From positions 644,001 through 708,000 of the forward strand of contig RPFO01000299.1 in the NCBI GenBank assembly GCA_009746045.1: a stretch of DNA of 64,000 nucleotides, given 5' to 3'. Shown here one piece after another: positions 1 through 13,400 of this stretch. Origin of the DNA: Mesostigma viride. Its lineage: Eukaryota; Streptophyta; Mesostigmatophyceae; Mesostigmatales; Mesostigmataceae. Position numbers and translations under genes: made by a program. Position 1 is the stretch's first letter, and every line of letters starts with the position of its first letter. The notes beneath the pieces were generated by a model, which was not told the origin of the DNA, made no database searches, and saw nothing but the letters and a program-made list of their open reading frames with translations.

Positions 1-300
1 GTGGCGAAACTGGGAGTGATCTAGGTGGTGTCAGATACAAGTCCTGACTATGCCGACTACCTCCCTAGCGTACAGTGCCACGTTTCACATGTCCAAAGTG
101 CACTCCGTTTCGCCCCGACGTATCCCTCTTGGCAAAGGTGTACGCTCAGCCATTTTTCACTTTGGCTGGTGACGGACGGAGCTGGACGGCACAAAAAGGT
201 GTGCGTATTAGGTGTGCGTAAGTAGCAAAATAGGGGGGTATGCCCCCACCCCTGCTAGACGCTAGTTCCCCCGTGCCGCTCGTCCGCACACACTCACCAG
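1..300. other. Left edge, no gene recognised
   Basis: No exon of the neighbouring minus-strand CLEC16A-like gene could be placed here, although that gene must continue to the left of the window because no stop codon or C-terminal exon was found. The sequence is non-repetitive with no convincing coding signal. Confidence 0.4.
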
Positions 301-338
301 TGATGAGAGAGTGAATCATGCGGTAGGAAGTGATGGCC

Positions 339-527
339 TGATGACGGCACGCTCCCTAGTTATCCTGATGACGGCACGCTCCCTAGTTATCCTGATGACG
401 GCACGCTCACTAGTTATCCTGATGACGGCACGCTCACTAGTTATCCTGATGACGGCACGCTCACTAGTTATCCTGATGACGGCACGCTCACTAGTTATCC
501 TGATGACGGCACGCTCACTAGTTATCC
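339..527. repeat. 27-bp minisatellite, 7 copies, each carrying a splice-donor-like motif
   Basis: Seven head-to-tail copies of a 27-bp unit. On the minus strand each unit contains ACTAGTGAGCGTGCC. The five copies nearest the possible exon keep GTGAGC; the two farthest have GGGAGC, which lacks the GT. Confidence 0.9.
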
Positions 528-578
528 CAGGCTGCACTCTTCCAGCAGCACTGCTGAGCCCGATGCACACCACAGCTG
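519..578 (-). CDS. Possible further exon of the CLEC16A-like gene
   Basis: A CAG acceptor precedes two bases that complete the codon left open by the exon ending at 619. Nineteen open codons follow, ending at ACTA before GTGAGC. This GTGAGC donor is repeated in the adjoining 27-bp array. The weak point is the 40-base intron that would result, which is shorter than normal. It may instead be intron sequence. Confidence 0.3.
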
Positions 579-618
579 CTGCAGGCCACTGCTACGGGGG
601 ATGGATCGGCGCACCCAC

Positions 619-3600
619 CTCGCCGCTGGTGCACCCACTCGTCGGCGACCACCTTGGTGACCACGTCGCACCACACGCCCTCCATCTCCTGCCAGAGCTG
701 CGCGCGTGACTCCTCGTACGACTCCTGGGGCACGTCACGCGTTCAGTGCAAGCACAGGCATAGGGGGATGGTCAGGTCATGCGCGCGTGACTCCTCGCAC
801 GGTCCTGGGCCAAGGGAGGCGACAGTAGGGTGCGCAATAGAGGAGACAAGAGAGGAGAAACCACGGGCAAACCAGAAAGGAAATAGGCATGAGCAGACAC
901 AGCGGAGGGTCATGCATGCGTGCACGAATCCTCAAAGGGCTGATGGGGACGTGCAGCGAGCGCTTCATTATGGACCCACAGTTTGAAGGAGGGTCAAATG
1001 TGGCATGCGCACATAAGAGATCGAGGGTGCCATACGTGCACATTTAGGGCAGGGGACTACACATGCGCGTAAAACGGCAAGCATCATTTCTACGTGCATA
1101 GTGTAGAGGGGAGGTAAGGGGAAACAGGGAGACGCGGGGCACAGACCCAGCCGCGTATAACAGCAACCTAAATGCTGCTGTATGTTAGCTTGATATGGCG
1201 CGATGCCGCTTGGTATGTGCAAATGCATGCTTCCCTGCAAAGTAGGATCGGAATGACCTTTACAGTAAGAAGGCCGCATTCACGGAAATGCTGGAACCGG
1301 CGGCCAAACACTGCCGTGCTGGAACCGGCGGCCAAACTCTGCCGCTGGCAAACGCGGCAACCATATATCACGGCCATTGGTCCCGTCAAGTCATGAAAAC
1401 GATACCACGCCGTCAGCCTTGTCGGCCACAGCATCATCAATCGCAGCATCCGCCCACATGCAGCTGTGGCAGCAGCGCCCACTCACATGCAGCTGTTGCA
1501 GCAACGCCGAGTTGGCGTTGGGGATGCCAGGCAGCAGCAGCGCGCGCAGCAGGTACCCTGCCAGGTGAAGCGCGTGGATGGGTGGCGGGTCCAGGCGCGA
1601 CACCAGGCAGAGCAGCAGCTCCACCACCTGGCCAGGGGAACTCGATGGGGAGGGTAGCAACCGTGGGCACGAGCAGCAGAAAAGGGACGTCAAAACGCTG
1701 CCAGCATTCGCCGCAGCGATTGAGGTCATGCCACGGCGAGCTTAGCCGCCGCAGAAGGGAAGGTGGAGGGAAGGGCAAAGAAAGCAAATGTTGCAGCGCA
1801 TGTCCCCCAGGCTGGGCCCATGAAGCTGCCCGTTTCCCTGCATCCATGCACTTGGGGGCAGAATGAGCGCAGCTTTGGGCGACGGAATGTGAGAATGGGA
1901 AAGGGACATGGCAGCTTAGTATGGGACAGCAACATGAAGGCAAATGAACAACATAGGAGAGGAGAGCACATGCAAACAGCGGGCATGAAGCGCACACGGG
2001 CCAGGGCACGTGGGGGCCCACCTCTCTCCGGTGTGTCGCGATCAGGTGTGGGTCTAGCTCCCTCAGCTCTGTCTCCAAGTCCACCCCCAGGTCCTCCGGG
2101 GACAGCTTGCCCTGCGGGTGCCAGCGCAGGGTTCATGGGGTACGAGGTGGATGATCGGGGACGTTTGAAAGCATGCGTGGGGCCAAGGGCAAAAAGCAGC
2201 AGCACAAACACAAGCAGGGGCAACTGACAAGATTCCTCCACGCGTCGATCGACCCTTTCTCCACATGTCGAGGGATGCACACAGCCAACATGGTAGGCAT
2301 GTACGTGCGCGTGCTAACCGCTGCGCATGCTCCAGAGCCGCACGTCCCATGCAAGTGCTCATGAGCATGAAAGAGCTCACGAACGATGCAAGTGCTCGCG
2401 ACTTGGCATTGCTGAGCAGCTGCTGTGCCGCACCCTTGCACGAGTGCGTGGCTGGACGGATGACTGCCTACGGCGGCACCCAATGCCCACGAGAACGGCA
2501 ACAATGAAGCGCTTATCTCACACACAGTCGCCAGCAGATGATCTTCAACACACAGTGGAGACGTGCTCAAGTCCGGCGATGCATGCCCCGCGAGACTCAT
2601 GCTGCCATAAAGTCCGCATGCAAGGCCCTAATGCCACCCAGAAGGCCCACCCACAACCCCGCTTCTCGTTGAAAACCTAGTTGCACCACTACCCATAAGT
2701 TTGCGCGCCCACCTATCTGCAGCATATTGCATGCTCCCTTCACCCACCTGCAGCAGAGTAGAATGTGTGTAACACAACTGTCTGCTCCCACCCCCCCGCT
2801 TCCAAAGCGTGCGTCCCCCTCCGCACGTGCATCATCATCTGTACTACATGCAGCCACCTGCTGCACACCATTACCATGCGGCCCACCAACCTTCAGCAGG
2901 ATGCATTCCCTACCCCATCATTCGCATGCGCCACCCACTTGCAGCATGATGTTTGCTCCAAACAACCTCCTCATACTACCCACCCACCCACCCACCCACT
3001 CACCCACCCACCCACCCACCCACCCACCCACCCACCCACCCACCCACCCACCCACCCACCCACCCACCCACCCACCCACCCACCCACCCACCCACCACCC
3101 ACCCACCCACCCACCCACCCACCCACCCACCCACCCACCCACCCACCCACCCACCCACCCACCCACCCACCCACCCACCCATCCACCGATCCATCCACCC
3201 GCAGCACGACGAGTGCCCCCAACCACCCACCTGCAGCATGATGCTGCTGTCTTCCTCCTCCCACCGCGTCTCCGCGTTGCCGCCGTCGCAGCCCTTGGCC
3301 GCCTCCTTGCCCCCCAGCCCCCAGCTGCCGTTGCGCTCGCTGCCCGACCCCGTGTCCATGTCGGGCCGCCCCAGGTCCGCCTCGTCCTCCGTGCCCAGCT
3401 CGCTTGCGGTCGCGCTGATGGCGTCCGACACGAGTGGGGCCAGGCTGTGCGCGTGCTTGCGGCTGTACCCTGTGCTCCCCCCCGCGATGCTAATGGCGTT
3501 GCTGCCCCCCGCACCGGATACCGAGCCCGTCGTCATGTCCGAGGCGTCGCTGTCGTTATCGGCTGACGGGTAGCGGACCTGTTGGGTGAGGGTGGGTGAT

Positions 3601-6600
3601 GAAGAATGGTTTGGGGCCCGAGCGTTGCGCCCAACGACAGGTGGTAAAAAACAAAACAAGGTTAAGGGTCCCTTGTTTGTAGCCGACAAGTTTCATACCC
3701 ACCCACCCCATCAAGGCCACCCCCCTCAACAACCCACACATAGGAGGGGTGCCAGGGGGGGGGGGAAAGAATCGAGAAATTGGTATTGGGTGGCCTGCAT
3801 TGTCGGGAAACCATGCTTTTGTGACTCCAACACATGAGTGCCACACCTACCCACATGGAGTGACTGACACACTTGGGCCAGGAGTAGGCTCCCTTGATAC
3901 AACTCATGGGTGGGCTCTTATGACGCAACAAGGAACACCAGGTTTGCGCTCTATCGGATGCGACAACACCAGGGGCAGGCTCTGATGATCCTACCAGGAA
4001 CATCCAGAGCAGGTTCTCATGATACAAGGAACAACAGGAGCAACCTGCTACAATGCGCCCACCCGCCGCTGTGCAGCCGCATGCCGTACCATGTCCATGC
4101 TCACGTGGTGCGCCTGATCGTGTGCTATACTCGGTATCGATAGCACGGGGTGTGACAGCGCTAGTATGTCCATGCTCACGTGGTGTGACTTGCTCGGGCT
4201 TGTGGGGCTTGAACGCTTCTCCTCCTCCGCCTCCATGTCCAGTGACGGCGTGAAGAAGATGGACAGGTCGGCTGATGCCGAGTAGGTCAGCCCGTCCTGG
4301 TTCCGGGGGGGAGGGGGGGAGGGAAGGGGGGAAGGAGGCATGAGAGACCAGTGGATGCATGCCTACACTTGTCAGCATGGACCAGTGGATCCATGCCTGC
4401 ACTTGTCAGCATGGACCAGTGGATGCATGCCTACACTTGTCAGCATGGACCAGTGGATGCACGCACAATGCTGGACAGCGCCCACATGCCACCGCACGCA
4501 GCCATAATATGTGACGAGAGAATCACCGCCCTTATTGCCACGACAACGGGGGTGACAGAAAGCTGCTGTGCCAAAGCAATTACTTTGTACAGGATGCCAA
4601 AGACAGACGCAGCCCTGTCATGAAGGTGGCACATGGAATATTATGCATAGGATATCACCCACGGACATTACACAGTCAAGGGAACCACAACCGTCCGGAA
4701 CGCGACATAGCTCGCTGGGTGGAAGCATCCTACCCGCACGAAATGAGGTGACACCTATGGACATAAGGCAAGCACGAGGGTGCGACATGCAAGCATGCGA
4801 TCGTACATACAAGAGCAGGCCAAACACCTCATCTCATCCAGCGTATCTCTTTTGGCCGCCAGGTTGCACCGCCCACCCCCTGGCCCACACATCACGGCAA
4901 GAGCAGGGCGCGCCCACGTACCCCGCCAGCCCCCTTCTTCCCCCCCTTGGACTTGACCGGCCGCACGCCCACCGCGTCCAGCAGCTTCCCATTGACGCGC
5001 TTGCACTGCGAGAGCACCGCCAGCACGGAGAGTGCAGCAATCAGCTGCTGGTTGGCCAGGTGGACCGCGTCAGGGGATGAGGCCGAGGACAGGCCCATGG
5101 CTGGCGCGGCCGCCCCCCCCCCACTCGAGGCGATCCCTTTGGCGGGGGACGCCTCCGTGGATCGTGGCAGATGCCAGTCCGGGCCGTGGGGCCCTGGCGG
5201 CTGCAAGTAGGAGAGCAGGCCGTCGCGGCAGCCATTGCTCACGGCCGCGCCCTTGGACGAGGAAGAAGAGGGAGGCTCCCCGACATCTCCATTAGCCTGG
5301 CGGGCCGCAGACGTGTCCGCAGCACGGCTTCCCCCGAGAGGAGGGTTAGGCGGGGCCACCTCTAATTTGGCCCCGAGACGGGACAGAGGGTGGGGGGCGG
5401 GGGGTGAGAGCGGTCCATCCCAGTCCGCGCGGCCCGTGCTGCTGGAGGAGCCGAAATAGCTGGCACCGCGCCCGTCCGTGTAGATGACGGAGTGCGGGGT
5501 GGACGCTAGCTCGCGCCGTGCAAGCCGCGCGGCGATCGCGTTGAGCATGGGCGGGTAGCACACAGTGGAGATGAACTGGGAGAGGAGGAACATGGCGCAC
5601 AGGGGGGAGAGGCTGCCGTCCTGGTGGCGGGAGGAAGAAGCGGGGACGCAACGGCAGGGGCAAGCGGGTCGAGACAGAAAGGTCCACACAGGCAAGCGAG
5701 CCATGGTGGCGCAAAGGTGTCTCAGGAAGTGGGTTGGGTCAACATGTCCGCCATGGACGCGCTTCCACCGCATGTTTGAACAGCTACCAGATGCTCCGAT
5801 GTCTGTGTATACCCGCCTGCACCTAAAGGGCCAGGCGGACATCATCACATTGTGCGGAGTAGCACAGCTTACCAAACAGTGAGGAAGGCATTCGCTATCT
5901 GCTGCCAGCTGCAGATTATGGATATGCCTCGCCGAGCAGACGACGGGGTGAAGGGCGGAGGGGGATGCCTTCCCACCATGAAAGGACAGTGTCTGCACTT
6001 TCCCATTAATGGTGCAGTGCCCATGTTCATGCGTTCGTAGACACGGACCCCCTGCTCTTTTTCCTCATCTAGGCACCCCACATCCTTATCCTATTCTCTG
6101 CCCGTACAACACAACAGGGGACGTGACTGGCTCAAAGAGCGCCAGAGCACACAACTACAGGAGACAGTCACATTGGCAAAGGCTCCAAACACGCAATGCG
6201 CTTTGCCAGCACCGACCTGGCTGTTTCCGCCCGGCAGCAGGGACCCGAGCAGCAGGGGCAGCACCAGGTTGTGCATCAGGTGCCGCGTCAGCACAGCGCA
6301 GATCTGGGGGGTGGCACGCGCCAGGATGTCGTTGCAGTAGTGCAGCAGGTCCAGCGCCTCCGCCGTCACTGCGCTGAACTGACCGGGCCGACCCCCCCTG
6401 CAGGAGGACACAGTGGTGGGTCCGCGAGGGGATGGTGACGTGCGGCAGGCAACGACGGACGGTGAGACGCCGCGGGCGAAATGTGAAGTAACATGGGTAG
6501 GGCGTCTGGCCATGGCGCATGGAACAGGCAACCACTTTTGCTTGGCAGATAAATCATCGGAGAGTCCATGGGCAGAATCCATGGAGACACAAGTTGTTGG

Positions 6601-7391
6601 ACACACCAGTTTCCCTGCCACGAGTCATGGGGGCACTGGCCACACAGCGCGGTTGGGACTGGAACGGACAAAAGAGATTATTAAAAGGGGAGGCTGCGAT
6701 GGCAAGTACGGCTGCGTAGAAAATATCAGCATTTCATGGCGGGCTGGACTGAGTCACTATTAATGAAAATTAATTATAATTAATTCATTCATTAAGACAA
6801 ACCTCCGTGGGGAGGATATGTAACACATATCCCTGAGAAGGGGCATATGGTTTTTAATACATTATAGGCGAAAAACTGCAGGTGGTGGGTGTAAACTGCC
6901 ACCTACTCGGGGTTCACAACTGAGGTGCAACTGCACCACCATGTATTCCAGCAGCTCTGCATAGTTGCGGACATGGGGTGGAAGATGATCATGGCCAAGC
7001 AATGGCTAGGGCATGATGGCGTCTCAGCAGAGAGTGGCTCTCTGCATGGGCAAAGCATGGCTGACTCATAGCGGATGCAGTAAGGCTGCCCCATGGTCCA
7101 GAGCCCACAGATAGGCTTGGAACACATTTAGAGGCGCAGGTTTGGGAGAAAATAAAGGCCACTCGCGGACCCTGAGGGTTTTTTAGGGGCATACCCAGGG
7201 TTAACCCACAACCCTGAGTCACTATCGGTGGCCAAAACTAAAATGAGTTGCCGTCGTGCGATTCAGCATGCCAACGAGGCACATGCTCGCATGAAACGTA
7301 ATTCATGCTCGCATGCAACAATTCATGTTTCCAGGGAACACGATAGCGCGCAACATGTCTGGTGAACCATCCCGTTGCAGGGTAACTAAAT

Positions 7392-7425
<34 letters not shown>

Positions 7426-10400
7426 GATGTAACAGATTTACAAAGTAATTGAAGGGTGTCCGTCACCCACCTGGACGTGATGATGCGGTCCATCGTCATG
7501 CACTGGTGGCGGATGAAGTCGACCAGCTGCCCGAAATAGCCGATCACGTTCTTGCCCATGAGGAACTTTTGGATGGACGGGTCGCGCACTGTGGGGCGAG
7601 GATTGTGGGCGCATAGGTGGGCGGGCAGGTGAGTAAGCTGACGTGGGGTGTGCTTGTGTATGGGGGGAATCGGGGTAGTGGGGGCGGGGGGGAAATAGGG
7701 GATGATGCGTGTGCACAGACATGCTCGTTACGTTCAGGTACCAAGAGGAGAAAAACGCAGGGAGCAAGGAAATGAATTTCTATGGGGGATGCACGCATGC
7801 TGGCGGGGGTAGGTGGTGTGAGGGTGGGGAGGAATGCACACAAAATGACCTGAATATATATATATAAAAAAAAATACTTACATCAGAGTTAAGGCACCCA
7901 CGTAAAAATAAACAAAGCCAACGCTACTGTAACAAGAGATCCCACGACAAGACAAGTACAGCCGGCATGGGACACTCGATCCACACCGCGGAATGAAGTA
8001 AAAAAGCCTAATAACCTTGCTGCGCCGCAAGGTCAGCTCGTGTGCGGCGGAGCAAGATGTCAGCCATAACCCGAGTAATCGCTACCGAAAGGCGTTGGCG
8101 CCAATACAATGTCCAGGTCCGCGCTGACCAAGGGGCCCGCTGGCCCTCCAGGTCCAGGCGGTCCTCCCGGAGCCGGCAGCACTCCTTAAAGAAGCCGGCG
8201 GTCAGGGTCCCCATGGCCCCGAACTCCTCCAAGACAAATATATATAAGCGAGGCTGCCTGCCATCGACCATGGCACATCAACATCGTTCCCTAGCGAGAG
8301 CCAATCCCAGCACGCGGACCACGGGCATGGGGGCACCAGCAAGTTAGACGAGGCACAGGGGGGCCGATAGCGGCATAGCATGACGTGGCAGTAGTGGGCT
8401 CCATCTACTGCCAGTCGCAGTCATAGCTACTTTGGATGTGAACGTGAGGAGCGCTGGATTGGGCAATGCTGAAACGTGCCACCCCCAGGCACCCCTCCTT
8501 AACGCTGTAGATCTTAAAGCGTGAGCATGCATTCTTACCGCTGTAGATCTTGAGAGTGAGCGTGCGCACGGCGATGCGGACCATACTCTCCTCGTGCTTG
8601 AAGAACTTGATGGCCTCCGTGTAGAGGGGGAACGAGGGGGGGTCCTGCGCACCCGCAGACAGATGCCGATGAACCGATCCTTTAGTGAGACACGCAGAAT
8701 GAGGCATGTACGGCTAAGATGAGCTAAGATGTGGGTTGTTGTAAGTGGCCAGGCAGATGAGCCGCGATGGCCAGGCAGGGCGCTGTCCGTGCAAGCCAGG
8801 GGTATCAGGAAACTAACTTGCGTTCTTTTCTAATTTGCAGGCAGTGCGCAAAATGAAGCTTTTCTACGGGCAGAGGGGACTATCCATTGGCCTGTCCGCC
8901 AAAACATCGCTGACAATTGCTGCTATTGAGGTCAACTGGGCAAGACAAAAGAGCAAACAAAAGCCAATGGTTGCCATCGCTGCAATTTCGACATCCTACG
9001 TGTGTGGATGGGGTACGCACGTTCACCTCGTTCTTCCTGAAGAAGAACTGCACGGTCCGCTCATTCAGCTTGAGGCTGATCGTTCTGCACAACACAGGCC
9101 ACGAAGCAATCATATCCATTGCCGACATGAGCGGCATGATGAGTTCAGCAATGGTGCCCACTACATAGTCAACGTAGGGGCTGAAATCAGAGGGGCCACG
9201 ACCGGAGCAAGCTCCCGCCCGCCACAGGCAGCGCTCGCGGCGCTCGACTCATGTGGGCGACAGCTGCTAACCCGACTTTCCCACGATACCATACATAACA
9301 CGCCCTCTAAGCACCCCCACGACATTTAAACGCCTGCCTCAATGGCACCCAAGCCTCCTCCCACAAAATTGAACAAGCCCACATTCACAACAGTTGCCGG
9401 TCCATCTTTTCCCGTACATGCCCTGCATGCTGCGTGCCTGTTGCATGCATGCTCTGCTTCCTGTGGCTGATCATCATCCCACGCACCAACAGCCATCAGC
9501 CTCCATCCCACGCAACAACAGCCATCAGCCACCATCCCACGCACCAACAGCCATCAGCCACCATCCCACGCACCAACAGCCATCAGCCACCATCCCACGC
9601 ACCAACAGCCATCAGCCACCATCCCACGCACCAACAGCCATCAGCCACCATCCCACGCACCAGCAGCCATCAGCCACCATCCCACGCACCAACAGCCCTC
9701 AGCCTGCCAGGCCGGGTGGGAGCCAACGGGAGGGCATGCCGAGGAGGACCGACAGCTCTAGTGGGCAGGCGGGCGCGTGGGCGGGTGAGTGCGTGTGTGG
9801 GAGGGCAGGCGGGCAGGCGGGGGGTTGCATGGGCAGGCGGATGGGGAGGGAAGGGGAGCGACAGCTGCCACTTCCACCTGTGGAGCGACAGAACAAAAAG
9901 GAGGAACCTGCAGCACCCAGGTAGACATGAGGACCACCCGCGGATCAGCTAGCATCTGCCACGCCCGCGGTTCTCACCGCAGGAAGGAGATGTAGTAGGC
10001 CATCACCTCCTCGTCCTCAAACGAGAATGGGTGCTGGATGAGGTCGTTTACGTGGTTGTTGCTGAACAGGTAGTCTGCGCACGTGCAGGGAACACGCAGG
10101 AAAGGAACACCACATCATGTCAAGGCAAGGGAAGCGCAGGCAAGGCAAGGGCAGGCAAGGCAAGGGCAGGCAAGGCAAGGGCAGGCAAGGCAAGGGCAGG
10201 CAAGGCAAGGGCAGGCAAGGCAAGGGCAGGCAAGGCAAGGGCAGGCATGGCAAGGCGCTAAGACGTGGTCATGACGGGATGGCTGAAGCAGTGCCTGCCT
10301 GTGGAAGCAGGACCAGGGGTGAAGCAAACGCATGGGCATGGGTGCAGCAGAAACAGGATCATGCATGCTGGCATATGCATCAAACACATGCACACTGGCA

Positions 10401-13400
10401 TATGCATCAACCACATTCATGCTGGCATAAGCATCGACCACATTCATGCTGGCGTCTGCATCAACCACATGCATGCTGGCGTCTGCATCAACCACATGCA
10501 TGCTGGCATCTGCATCAACCACATGCATGCTGGCATCTGCATCAACCACATGCAGGCTGGCATCTGCATCAACCACATGCATGCTGGCATCTGCATCAAC
10601 CACATGCATGCTGGCATCTGCATCAACCACATGCATGCTGGCATCTGCATCAACCACATGCATGCTTGCATCTGCATCAACCGTGCTGGTGCGTGGACAC
10701 GCGTTGTGGATGTTACGGTGACAAGGGATACACCCATGGTGTAGTGGAAGGGGAGAAACCGGCCATGCGTGTCCCTGGGCAGAATCAACGTCGCGAACTG
10801 ATGCGTGCCCGCCACGAAGCAGCCAAGGCACTCACAGACCGGAGCCCACTGGAAACTCCCGGCCACCCATGACAACACCCCACCATCGTCGATCATGCAG
10901 GAACCGCTTCCCACTTGCTATGCCTATTTGCCCACACCTGGAATTGAATAACTATGGCAACGATTACCCCTCACTTCGGCACTAGGGTGTCTAAAGCGGT
11001 CACAAATAGACCGGCTTTCCAAGAACGACTCAACGTTTGTTCCATGTTCCAAGGTTAGGCGTGTTGGTGGGTAGGTGGCTGAGGCGAATGGAGGCAGCGT
11101 GTGCGCGATGTGGAAAGCTTTCATTGCGGTTTGTTTTGGTGTTCCGCTGATATCCAAGGGGGGTGGGGAGGTGAACCGGTTGACCAGGTGACAGGCGCAT
11201 GGTCACCAGCAGATTGTTGCGAGGTCATCACACGCACATATCGCCGTCTCGCTGGTGATGTTCTGGATCATGATGGACAGTGACTGCAGCAGCTGCACCG
11301 CCACGGGGCTGCGGCGGCTGCTGCGCTGCGACACGGAGAGGATGCGCAGGAAGTGCGACATGATCTGCTTCTCCAGGAAGAAGCTGAAGGGGGGGGCGGG
11401 GGGGGGGGGGGGGCAAGGGTGATGAAGAGAACGGGGGACAGAGGGAGGGGATGACCAGGGGAGCAAAGTCAACAAAGACAAGGGTCAAAGGTCAGGGGTC
11501 AGGGGTCAGGGGTCAGGGGTCAGGGGTCAGGGGTCAGGGGTCAGGGGTCAGGGGTCAGGGGTCAGGGGTCAGGGGTCAGGGGTCAGGGGTCAGGGGTCAG
11601 GGGTCAGGGGTCAGGGGTCAGGGGTCAGGGGTCAGGGGTCAGGGGTCAGGGGTCAGGGGTCAGGGGTCAGGGGTCAGGGGTCAGGGGTCAGGGGTCAGGG
11701 GTCAGGGGTCAGGGGTCAGGGGTCAGGGGTCAGGGGTCAGGAGTCAAGCGTCTGGGGTCCGGGGTCCAAGGTCAGGCGTTGAGGGCAAGGACCAGTCGGC
11801 AAGGAGCACGTGGCACAGAGCAGGGGCAGGGGGGAGGAGGCAACGTGCTGAAACACGCCCGGCAGCAACACGAGGGTTGTCAAGGGTTTAGGGTTTACAG
11901 TTAGGGTGCCTAAGACAAAAACTGAATGATGTGAAGCAGGAACAAGAGCTGCCACGGGCAAGTATGCATGCCCAGCGTCTCAACACCCAGGCCACCCAGC
12001 CATGCAACCACCAGGCCTCCAACTACGTGTGTGCGCCACCACGGTGTGGGAGACGTAGGGCAGTGGTCCATCATGTGGGAATAAAACTTAAATGGCCGCA
12101 AGCAGGGCTAAACATGGAGCCGCCACGTACTCAAAGAAACCCGGACCATGCGGGCCCGATCTAACCCAAATAAACGCAAACAGCATGAAACAGGGAAGTA
12201 GGGTAGGCCGTCACATACTCTAGAAAGCAGCATGAAACAGGGAAGTAGGGTAGGCCGTCACATACTCTAGAAAGCAGCATGAAACAGGGAAGTAGGGTAG
12301 GCCGTCACATACTCTAGAAAGCAGCATGAAACAGGGAAGTAGGGTAGGCCGTCACATACTCTAGAAAGCAGCATGAAACAGGGAAGTAGGGTAGGCCGTC
12401 ACATACTCTAGATAGCAGCATGAAACAGGGAAGTAGGGTAGGCCGTCACGTACTCTAGAAAGCAGCATGAAACAGGGAAGTAGGGTAGGCCGTCACGTAC
12501 TCTAGAAAGCAGCATGAAACAGGGAAGTAGGGTAGGCCGTCACGTACTCTAGAAAGCGCGGCTCGTGCTGGTCGCCCCAAATCATCAGCTCGGCGATGGA
12601 GCGCAGCGTCTCCACGATCATGTCCTGCATTGTGACAAGTTGTGGGAAAACATCGGTTGATATACAAGTTGTTGATATCATGATACAGTGGCACAATCAT
12701 TTGTGGGCATCATGATACCGTATTATTAGCACGCCAAATGGGCAGCCTTCGTTGGAGGCGCAGCACCAGGACAGAGGCATGGGGCCGCCACGTGGGCCAC
12801 AGGTACCCATGCATTACGCATGGCACACACATGGCATCACGCACACGCATGGCATCACGCACACACACGGCACTACGCACACACATGGCACTACGCACAC
12901 ACATGGCATTATGCACACACATGGCATTATGCACACACATGGCATCACGCACACATGGCATTACGCACACACACGGCATTACACACACACACGGCACTAC
13001 TCACACACATGGCATTATGCACGCACATGGCATTACGCACACACACGGCACTATGCACACACATGGCATTACGCACACACATGGCAATGCAAACACGCAT
13101 GGCATTACGCACATGCATGGCATTACACACACATGGCACTACGCACACACACGGCACTATGCACACACATGGCATCACGCACACCCATGGCATTACGCAC
13201 ACACACGGCACTACGCACACACACGGCACTACGCACACACATGGCACTACGCACACACACGGCATTACGCACACATGGCACTACGCACACATGGCATTAC
13301 GCACACACACGGCATTACGCACACACACGGCACTACGCACACACATGGCATTATTCTGATCAGACACTCCGCAAAGGTGAAAACCTTTGCGTTCAGTGCC

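Noticed and set aside
1288-2084. Overlapping 150-215-aa frames on both strands
   Set aside because: Shadow frames of GC-rich DNA around two short verified exons (1487-1627 and 2022-2111).
2727-3689. Open frames of Thr-His-Pro-Pro or Gly-Trp-Val-Gly repeats
   Set aside because: Translation of a CCCA microsatellite; only the minus-strand stretch 3231-3578 is a real exon.
11489-11741. Interstitial telomere repeat
   Set aside because: The unit GGGGTCA does not match algal or plant telomere repeats.
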